Assembly (NCBI GenBank): GCA_902167985.1
Contig: CABHNZ010000003.1
Span: 1 to 64,000 of the forward strand
DNA: 64,000 nt
Direction: 5' to 3'
Source of the DNA: Shinella sp. UYSO24
GTDB taxonomy: Bacteria > Pseudomonadota > Alphaproteobacteria > Rhizobiales > Rhizobiaceae
Within the stretch, counting starts at the first letter, position 1. Each line of letters starts with the position of its first letter. Positions 57,416-64,000 of the stretch are shown here, piece by piece. The notes below the pieces were generated by a model, which was not told where the DNA came from, made no database searches, and saw only the letters and a program-made list of their open reading frames with translations. The translations under genes were made by a program, and so were the position numbers.

Positions 57416-58477
57416 ATGGCCCTCACCACTCTTCGTCAAATCCTCGACCATGCGGCAGAGAACGGCTACGGCATGCCCGCCTTCAACGTGACCAACATGG
57501 AGACGCTTTTGGCGGTCATGCGGGCAGCGGAGAGGACAGAAAGCCCGGTCATCGTCCAGGCCAGCCAGAGTGCCCGGAAATACATGGATGACGTGTTCGC
57601 AAAACATATGTTCGAGGCAGCCGCAGAACGCTTCCCGACAGTCCCTCTCTGCATCCATCAGGATCACGGAAGCAGTCCCGATGTCTGTCGCTCGGCGATG
57701 GATCTCGGCTTTTCAAGCGTGATGATGGACGGTTCGCTGGAGGCAGACGGCAAGACGCCGGCAAGCTATGACTATAATGTCGACGTGACCGCAAAGGTCG
57801 TCGATATCGCCCATCGGCGCGGCGTCTCCGTTGAAGGAGAGATCGGTGTGCTCGGCTCGCTGGAATCGGGTGCCGGCGAGCAAGAAGACGGGCACGGTTT
57901 TGAAGGCACGCTCGAAAAATCGGCCCTGCTCACCGATCCGGCGCAAGCGGCGGACTTCGTCAAGGCGACGGGCGTCGATGCTCTTGCCGTGGCCATCGGC
58001 ACGTCACACGGTGCCTATAAATTCTCGCGACGTCCCACCGGCGACATTCTGGCGATCGATGTGATCGAAGCCATCCACAAGCTGCTGCCCGAGACGCATC
58101 TCGTCATGCACGGCGCATCCACTGTGCCGGAAGATTTACAGCAGCTGATCAACGAAAACGGCGGGGCCATCCCGACGACATTCGGCGTCCCGCTTGAAGA
58201 GGTGGAGCGAAGCATCCGCATGGGCGTTCGCAAGATCAACATCGACACCGATCTGCGCATGGCAATGACTGGCTCGATCCGGAAATATCTGCTCGCCAAT
58301 CCCTCGTCATTCGATCTTCGAGCCATATTCAAGCCGGGCATCGAACGCATTTCCGCGCTATGCGTCGAGCGGTTCGAACGTTTCGGCTGTGCGGGTCAGG
58401 CAAGCAAGATCAAGACGGTTCCGCTTGCCGAGATGGCGAAGCGCTATGCGGACGAGAAAATGGCAGAACCGGCCTGA
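57416..58477 (+). CDS. fba: class II fructose-bisphosphate aldolase
   Basis: 353 residues. Metal-site HQDHGSS, the EGEIGVLGSLESG loop, AIGTSHGAYKF, MHGAST and the phosphate site NIDTDLRMAMTGS are all present, as in the CbbA-type class II enzymes of alphaproteobacteria. It joins dihydroxyacetone phosphate and glyceraldehyde 3-phosphate reversibly. It stands 81 bases downstream of the importer and would draw off the DHAP made by OtnC. Intact. Confidence 0.94.
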   Translation: MALTTLRQILDHAAENGYGMPAFNVTNMETLLAVMRAAERTESPVIVQASQSARKYMDDVFAKHMFEAAAERFPTVPLCIHQDHGSSPDVCRSAMDLGFSSVMMDGSLEADGKTPASYDYNVDVTAKVVDIAHRRGVSVEGEIGVLGSLESGAGEQEDGHGFEGTLEKSALLTDPAQAADFVKATGVDALAVAIGTSHGAYKFSRRPTGDILAIDVIEAIHKLLPETHLVMHGASTVPEDLQQLINENGGAIPTTFGVPLEEVERSIRMGVRKINIDTDLRMAMTGSIRKYLLANPSSFDLRAIFKPGIERISALCVERFERFGCAGQASKIKTVPLAEMAKRYADEKMAEPA

Positions 58478-58635
58478 AGGCGTCCCGTTGCTTTCGGCAG
58501 GCTCAAAGAGTTTGAGGGCTGACGTCAACCCTCCACGGGAATGACATGACGGAACGGCCACTGTTGGCGCGCCATGTCTGATGCCGTCACCCGATGGCGG
58601 CCGGCAATAAATCGACGCCAGCCAAACAATGAAAC

Positions 58636-58667
58636 CAAAGCCCCCGAAGAATTTCTTCGGGGCTTTG
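58636..58667. terminator. bidirectional hairpin terminator between fba and acnB
   Basis: CAAAGCCCC and GGGGCTTTG with inner GAAGAA/TTCTTC pairing form a long stem with a short loop, between the converging stops of the aldolase (58477) and aconitase (58683). T-rich flanks occur on both strands (TTTG...GTTTTTC on plus). This is the clearest intrinsic terminator of the window. Confidence 0.8.
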
Positions 58668-58682
58668 TTCATGGTTTTTCGC

Positions 58683-61471
58683 TCAATACTGAACGGACAG
58701 GGCGTCGATCGGCGCCGCCTTCGGCGGTGCGAACTTGGTCAGGTCGATGCCTTCGACAGCAGCCTTGTACTCTTCCGCGCTGGGCGTCCGGCCAAGGATA
58801 GCCGAGAGGACGACCACGGGCGTCGAGGCCAGAAGCGATTCACCCTTCTTCTCGGCGGTATCTTCCACCACGCGGCCCTGGAACAGGCGGGTCGAGGTGG
58901 CAAGAACCGTATCACCCTTCTCGGCCTTCTCCTGGTTGCCCATGCAGAGGTTGCAGCCCGGACGCTCAAGATAGAGAATGTTCTCGTATTCGGTCCGGTT
59001 CGTCGTCTTCGGCTTCAGGTCGTCGAACTCGAAGCCGGAATATTTCTGCAGGATTTCCCAATCACCTTCGGCCTTCAGCTCGTCGATGATGTTGTAGGTC
59101 GGTGCTGCGACGACGAGCGGCGCCTTGAATTCGACCTTGCCCGTGTCCTTCTCAAGGTTCTTGAGCATCTGGGCAACGATCTTCATGTCCCCTTTGTGAA
59201 CCATGCACGAGCCGACGAAGCCGAGATCGACCTTCTTCGTGCCGCCATAATAGGAAACCGGACGGATCGTGTCGTGGGTGTAGCGGCGCGAGACATCGGC
59301 ATTGTTGACATCGGGGTCGGCAATCATCGGTTCGTCGATGACATCCAGATCGACGACGACTTCGGCGAATATTTCGCGTTGTCATCCGGGGTCAGCGCAG
59401 GCTTGGCGCCCGAACGGATCTCGGCAATGCGTTCGTCAGCCTTGGCAATCAGGCCCTTCAGCGTGCCGACGGCGTTATCCATGCCCTTCTCGATCATGAT
59501 CTGGATGCGCGACTTGGCGATTTCCAGCGATTCGATAAGGGTCTCGTCCTGGCTGATACAGATCGACGCCTTGGCCTTCATTTCGGCCGTCCAGTCGGTG
59601 AAGGTGAAGGCCTGGTCGGCCAGCAGCGTGCCGATATGCACTTCGATGATACGGCCCTGGAAGACGTTATCGCCGCACTGCTTGAGCATCTGCGCCTGGG
59701 TCGCATGGACCACATCGCGGAAGTCCATATGCGGCTGCATCGTGCCCTTGAACGTGACCTTGACCGACTGCGGGATCGGCATGGTTGCCTCACCGGTCGC
59801 AAGCGCCAGGGCAACGGTGCCGGAGTCGGCGCCGAAGGCAACGCCCTTGGACATGCGGGTATGGCTGTCGCCGCCGATGATGATCGCCCAGTCATCGACC
59901 GTGATGTCGTTCAGCACCTTGTGGATGACGTCCGTCATCGAGTGATAGACGCCCTTCGGATCGCGGGCGGTGATCACGCCGAAATTGTTCATGAAGGACA
60001 TGAGCTTCGGAATATTCGCCTGGGCCTTCTTGTCCCAGACGGATGCCGTATGGCAGCCGGACTGATAGGCGCCATCGACGAGCGGCGAGATGACGGTAGC
60101 CGCCATCGCCTCAAGCTCCTGCGCGGTCATCAGGCCGGTCGTGTCCTGGGAACCGACGATGTTGACCTTGACGCGGACGTCGGAGCCCGCATGCAGGATC
60201 TTGCCGGGCGTGACGCCGACCGCATTGCGGTTGAAGATCTTCTCGACGGCGGTGAGGCCCTGGCCTTCGACCGAGATTTCCTTGTTCGGAGCAAAGACCG
60301 GCGTTGCTTCGACGCCGAGCGTCTGGGCAGCGAACGTCTGCAGCTTCTTGCCGAAGACGATGGCATAGGAGCTGCCGGCCTTCATGAATTCCATCTTCTG
60401 GGGCGTGAAGGCTGACGCGACGTCGACCAGCTCCTCGCCATCCTCGGCACAGAGCTTCTTCGTCTTGGCATCGATCTTCAGGACGGTGCCGGTCTCGACC
60501 GAGTATTTCTGCTCGAGGATCGGGTTGCCATCATTGTTGAGGATCGGCTTGCCGTCCTCGCCGGTCTTTTTGACCCAGTTCTTCAGGTTGATGCCGATGC
60601 CGCCCGTCACATCGACAGTGGTGGCGAAGATCGGCGAGATGCCGTTGGTGCCGCCGACGATCGGTGCGATGTTGACGAATGGAACGTAGGGGCTGGCCTG
60701 CTTGCCGGTCCACAGCGCCACGTTGTTGACGCCCGACATACGCGACGAGCCGACGCCCATCGTGCCCTTTTCGGCGATCATCATCACGCGCTTGTCCGGA
60801 TGCTGCTTCTGCAGCGCGACGATTTCCTGCTGCGCTTCCGGCGTGATCATGCACTGGCCGTGCAGCTGGCGGTCGGAGCGCGAATGCGCCTGGTTGCCGG
60901 GAGACAGAAGGTCGGTCGAGATATCGCCTTCAGCGGCAATGTAGGTGACGATCTTGATTTCGTCTTCGACATCCGGAAGCTTGGTGAAGAACTCAGCCTT
61001 GGCATAGCTTTCGAGAACGTCCTTGGCGACGACATTGCCCGCCTTGTAGGCATCGCGAAGACGGAACATGTCGGCGTCGTAGAGGAAGACCTGGGTCTTC
61101 AGCACATCGCCCGCCTTGGCGGCCAACACGGCATCCTCGCCGAGAGCAACGTCGAGCAGAACTTCGACGGAAGGCCCGCCCTTCATGTGCGACAGGAGCT
61201 CAAGAGCAAAGTCGGCGGTGATCTCGGGGACGATGGCCTCGCCGAGAATGATCTTCTTCAGGAACGCAGCCTTGACGCCGGCAGCGCTCGTGGTGCCCGG
61301 CAGCGTGTTGTAGATGAAGAAATGCAGCGCATCCTTGCGATATTCGCTGCCGCTATCCTCGATCAACGTGATGATCTCGGCGACAAGCGCGCCGTCATCG
61401 ATTGGTTTGGGAGCGAGCCCTTGAGTTTCTCTGCTTTTGATCTCAGCCAGGTAATCCAAGTAAAGGTTCAT
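58683..61471 (-). CDS. acnB: aconitate hydratase B (one frameshift)
   Basis: About 929 residues, citric-cycle enzyme isomerising citrate and isocitrate through cis-aconitate. AcnB layout: N-terminal HEAT-like domain (MNLYLDYLAEIKSRE onward), then the swivelling domain (MGVGSSRMSGVNN), then the catalytic core with GGDSHTRMSKGVAFGADSG and the [4Fe-4S] cysteines in SGCHTAS and PGCNLCMGN. The frame breaks at about 59369, where TATTCGCC should be TATTTCGCC (one missing T), restoring NAKYFAEVVVDLDV. ATG 61471 lacks a strong ribosome site. An aconitase is expected to be needed, which supports a sequence error over true loss. Confidence 0.95.
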
Positions 61472-61843
61472 CGCAGTCCCAACATCATGAGGTTTCTGGC
61501 ACCGGAAAATAGCGCCACCGAACGGTATTGTTAATCGGCATAGGCCGTACGGGCTTGGAGTACGCCAACGAAGGCCGTGTGACAAGATACCGCATTCCAG
61601 TAAAAAAGTGGTATTTTTTCATCATATTTCACCCGGCCGGTTGCACTCTGTGCATTGAGGCCGGATCAGCGCATTTTCAGCACACTTTTGAGGGCGAAGA
61701 GAGCGGAACTGTAACAGCCAAGTGATTGCCGCAGCCGCCGCCTCCGAGAGCGGCTGAACCTCGGAAGGCGACGCCTGGAAGACCGAGATGTGGCAAAGCC
61801 TGTCACATCCGATCAGGCCGGACAACGCGCTGAACGCTCACCT
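61472..61843. other. intergenic region upstream of acnB
   Basis: 372 bases between two minus-strand genes. It has an AT-rich patch around 61590-61630 (ATACC...GGTAT with runs of A and T), probably the aconitase promoter. No gene is supported. Confidence 0.45.
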
Positions 61844-62557
61844 CTAGAGCGTCACCCCAAACGAAGCCTTGGCAATCAGGGCTTCGAGAAGCCCCTTGCG
61901 GGTATTTTCGTTGTGATCCGTCATCGCCTGCCGTGCCATATCCGCATCGCGGGCCCTCAGATAGCCGATGATCCGGTGGTGGTCGTTGTCGGTTTCCGGA
62001 TTGATGTCGCGAACCCGTGTGCCCATGTAGAAAAGCCGCGCGCATTCTTCGAGATGGTTCATCACCAGCCCGTGCAGGCGCGGGTTGCGGGAACCCTGCG
62101 CTATGATCGCGTGAAACCGTTCGTTCCGCTCGACAAATGTCTTGGTGCTGACATTCTCGCCCATGACGTAATTGGCGTCGGCCAGACGGTCCAGCTCATC
62201 CAGTTCCTCGGCCGTCAGATTGACCGCTGCAAGCGCGGCGGCCGTGCCTTCGAGCACGCCGCGCACCGCAAAGAGGTTGTTCATGTCCTGAAGCGTGATG
62301 GGGGTGACGCGATAGCCGCGGCGTGGAAAGGCCTCCATGAAGCCCTCGACACAGAGCCGCCCCAGCGCCTCGCGGACCGGCGTCTTGCTCATCTGCAATT
62401 GCTCGGCAAGTTCCGGTTCCGACACTTCGGAGCCGGGCGACAGGTCCCCCATGATCACCCGCTCGCGCAGGATGGCATAGGCCTGCTCAGTCAGCGATTT
62501 GCCGCGCTTCTCGGACATCGGGTCCAACCGGTTCGTCTTGTTCAACACCGTCTCCAC
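61844..62557 (-). CDS. GntR-family regulator, FCD subfamily
   Basis: 237 residues. N-terminal winged helix: LTEQAYAILRERVIMGDLSPG, then ELAEQLQMSKTPVREALGRL. The C-terminal FCD domain (RGVLEGTAAALAA, NERFHAIIAQGSRNPRL, DHHRIIGYLRARDADMARQAM) binds a small acid through metal-ligating His residues. It is divergent from the racemase/amidohydrolase operon, with a 20-bp palindrome between them. Likely controls that operon. Confidence 0.92.
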   Translation of the reverse strand: METVLNKTNRLDPMSEKRGKSLTEQAYAILRERVIMGDLSPGSEVSEPELAEQLQMSKTPVREALGRLCVEGFMEAFPRRGYRVTPITLQDMNNLFAVRGVLEGTAAALAAVNLTAEELDELDRLADANYVMGENVSTKTFVERNERFHAIIAQGSRNPRLHGLVMNHLEECARLFYMGTRVRDINPETDNDHHRIIGYLRARDADMARQAMTDHNENTRKGLLEALIAKASFGVTL

Positions 62558-62686
62558 TCGCCCGAAGACCGGGCGTCATCTCGTTGTCATGGCCCGCGCG
62601 ATTGAAGTCAAAGACTTTTCGAGGCAGGCCGCCGACAGCGATGAGGATCGCGGCGGCGAACGGCGCTTTGACACGGCGCATTGCCT

Positions 62687-62706
62687 GATATACTACGTGG
62701 TATATC
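62687..62706. promoter_or_regulatory. 20-bp palindromic operator candidate
   Basis: GATATACTACGTGGTATATC is a palindrome with a single mismatched pair, in the divergent gap between the GntR gene and the racemase gene. FCD-type GntR proteins often bind sites with TGGT/ACCA or GTATAC-like cores. Position and symmetry make it the probable site for the adjacent regulator. Confidence 0.65.
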
Positions 62707-62748
62707 TAAATTCCGCAATGTTCGCAGCGCTTGCTGCGCAGGTGCCCC

Positions 62749-63411
62749 TTGTCCCATATCCTTGTCATCAATCCGAACAGTTCGGTTTCCGTCACCCGTT
62801 CGATGGAGGCTTGCCTCGATCCCGTTCTCGCCGTCACGCAGCACCGGGTGGAATGCGTCGAGCTTGAGAAGTCTCCGCCCGGCATCGAGACGGACGAGCA
62901 TGTGGCAATGGTCATCCCGAACATTGTCGAAGCCGTGGAAGCATCGAGCGCGGACGCTTTCGTTCTCTCCTGCTTTTCCGATCCGGGCATTGCAAAGGTC
63001 CGCGCGCTGGTCGATCGCCCGGTCTTCGGCATTGCCGAATCTGCCTATCTCGCAGCGCTCGGCATGGGCAGCCGCTTCGGCATCGTCTCGCTCGGCCAGT
63101 CCTCGATCGACCGTCACCTGCGCTACCTGAAGACACTGCATCTTGACGGCCGGCTTGCCGGCGACCGCTCGATCGACATGACCGTGGTCCAGCTGATGGC
63201 AAGCGATGTGGTCGAGACCGTTTCGCGCACGGCACGGCTTCTGCGCGACGAAGACGGCGCCGACGTCATCATCCTCGGCTGTGCCGGGCTCGGCTCCTAT
63301 CGCCCTGCCCTGCAGGAAAGCCTCGGCATTCCCGTCATCGATCCGGTCCAGGCAGGTGTGGCGCTGGCCTGCACCAATCTCGATCTTGCTTACAAAAGGA
63401 CACGCAAATGA
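62749..63411 (+). CDS. Asp/Glu/hydantoin racemase family protein
   Basis: About 220 residues. SHILVINPNSSVSVTRSM is the typical HyuE/allantoin racemase start, with both catalytic cysteines in VLSCFSDPG and ILGCAGLG. It racemises 5-substituted hydantoins or allantoin for the downstream amidohydrolase. The start appears to be TTG 62749; TTG 62731 would add six residues. The stop overlaps the next gene (ATGA). Unlike the racemase-like protein of the tetronate cluster it keeps both cysteines, so it is expected to be an active racemase. Confidence 0.88.
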   Translation: MSHILVINPNSSVSVTRSMEACLDPVLAVTQHRVECVELEKSPPGIETDEHVAMVIPNIVEAVEASSADAFVLSCFSDPGIAKVRALVDRPVFGIAESAYLAALGMGSRFGIVSLGQSSIDRHLRYLKTLHLDGRLAGDRSIDMTVVQLMASDVVETVSRTARLLRDEDGADVIILGCAGLGSYRPALQESLGIPVIDPVQAGVALACTNLDLAYKRTRK

Positions 63412-64000
63412 GCCTTGATCTCGTCATCCGCGGCACGGCCGTTCTGCCGGAAGGTCCGCTCGAAGGCGCATGGATCGGCGTCAAGGACGGCAAGATCGTC
63501 GCGATCGGCAGCGGCGAAGCGCCGGTTGCCGCCGAGACCTTCGATGCCGGCTCTGATCTCGTCATCCCCGGCGTCATCGATGGCCAGACGCATGCAACAA
63601 GCTGCCGCGGCCTGCCGGGCATCCGCTCGACCACCCGTTCGGCAATCGCCGGCGGCGTCACCACGCTTGTCGATATGCCCTATGACAATCCGGCGCCGCT
63701 CAGCGATCTCGACCGGCTGGCCGACAAGGTGGCCGCGATCGAAGAGCATGCCCATGCCAATATGGCGCTTTACGGCACGATCCTGCCCGAGCAGGATGCA
63801 GCCGACGTCGACAAGCTGATCGAGGGCGGCGTCGTCGCCTTCAAGATCTCGACCTTCGAGAGCAGCCCGACCCGTTTCCCGCGCATCGCATCAGACAAGA
63901 TATTCGCGATCTTCAATGCGCTTTCCGACAGCGTCCTGCCGCTTGGCGTACATAACGAAGATCAGGAGATCGTCCGCGCCTATATCGCCGCCGCCAAGGC
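63408..64000 (+). CDS. dihydroorotase/allantoinase-family amidohydrolase (runs off the window)
   Basis: The first 197 codons are present, all in frame. The N-terminal strand LDLVIRGTAVLPEG and GVKDGKIVAIGSG are typical. The metal site reads VIPGVIDGQTHATS, where most cyclic amidohydrolases have D-x-H-x-H, so the first His is Gln. Later AIAGGVTTLVDMPYDNP and AFKISTFESSPTRFPR are seen. The DGQTH form recurs, from memory, in a rhizobial allantoinase-like subfamily. It probably opens a cyclic ureide or hydantoin made available by the coupled racemase. Confidence 0.85.
   Translation, partial: MSLDLVIRGTAVLPEGPLEGAWIGVKDGKIVAIGSGEAPVAAETFDAGSDLVIPGVIDGQTHATSCRGLPGIRSTTRSAIAGGVTTLVDMPYDNPAPLSDLDRLADKVAAIEEHAHANMALYGTILPEQDAADVDKLIEGGVVAFKISTFESSPTRFPRIASDKIFAIFNALSDSVLPLGVHNEDQEIVRAYIAAAK

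Noticed and set aside
342..61471. Reading the many broken genes as true pseudogenes
   Set aside because: The downstream frames keep all catalytic motifs, the shifts are almost all one-base losses, and they occur evenly in core and accessory genes.
1..64000. Search for tRNA, rRNA, CRISPR arrays, insertion-sequence ends and integrase genes
   Set aside because: No cloverleaf-like CCA-proximal TTCRANYCY context, no direct-repeat/spacer arrays and no transposase motifs were seen by eye; a covariance-model search was not possible.

Overview
The window reads as chromosome or chromid DNA of a GC-rich alphaproteobacterium. It is most likely a member of the Rhizobiaceae (Rhizobium/Ensifer/Agrobacterium/Shinella-like). 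The pointers are a secreted GH16 glycanase next to PrsDE-type type I secretion genes, an ExoP/ExoY-style exopolysaccharide locus, many solute-uptake cassettes with ROK, LacI, GntR and MocR regulators, and frequent ATGA stop/start overlaps. No rRNA, tRNA, CRISPR array, insertion sequence, integrase or phage gene was found.

Layout. (1) 0.3-8.3 kb, all minus strand: an SDR dehydrogenase, a D-threonine-aldolase-like PLP enzyme, adenine deaminase, a Bcr/CflA-type exporter and methylmalonyl-CoA mutase. (2) 9-13.7 kb: an RTX-GH16 glycanase (plus) facing its probable ABC and HlyD secretion genes (minus). (3) 14-18.4 kb: an RND efflux permease and adaptor lipoprotein. (4) 18.7-22.4 kb: three small secreted proteins, two of which share a Cys-pair motif, divergent from an OmpR-type two-component system. 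(5) 22.4-32.7 kb: a MocR/EamA divergent pair, then CutC, an N-acetylglucosamine-type kinase, two oligopeptide ABC permeases and a binding protein, divergent from a ROK repressor and an MlrC-type M81 metallopeptidase. (6) 33-45 kb: an exopolysaccharide locus (flippase, Wzc/ExoP-like tyrosine kinase, Wza-like exporter, ExoY-like initiating transferase, acyltransferase, GT2, GT25, pyruvyl transferase) with a KTSC protein and a small RTX protein, and AT-rich intergenic DNA. (7) 45.4-49.4 kb: a giant ATPase-GAF-histidine kinase. (8) 49.4-58.5 kb: an acid-sugar (tetronate) catabolic cluster with a LacI regulator, MFS importer and class II aldolase. (9) 58.7-61.5 kb: aconitase B. (10) 61.8-64.0 kb: a GntR/FCD regulator divergent from a hydantoin/allantoin-type racemase and a cyclic amidohydrolase that runs off the end.

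The most attractive biology is the tetronate cluster. OtnK and OtnC are recognisable, but the usual NAD-dependent dehydrogenase (OtnD) and isomerase (OtnI) are absent. In their places stand an FMN-dependent 2-hydroxyacid dehydrogenase, a single-cysteine Asp/Glu-racemase-like protein and a ModA-like binding protein with no signal peptide. Two near-palindromic sites sharing TGAA-CGCATTCA lie in the two promoter regions and are a plausible operator for the divergent LacI protein. The product (DHAP) would feed the neighbouring aldolase.

About two dozen apparent frameshifts interrupt roughly 18 genes, including aconitase. Nearly all are repaired by adding one base, usually in a short G/C or T run. 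This pattern is best read as residual sequencing or assembly error, so split genes are annotated here as single genes spanning both frames.
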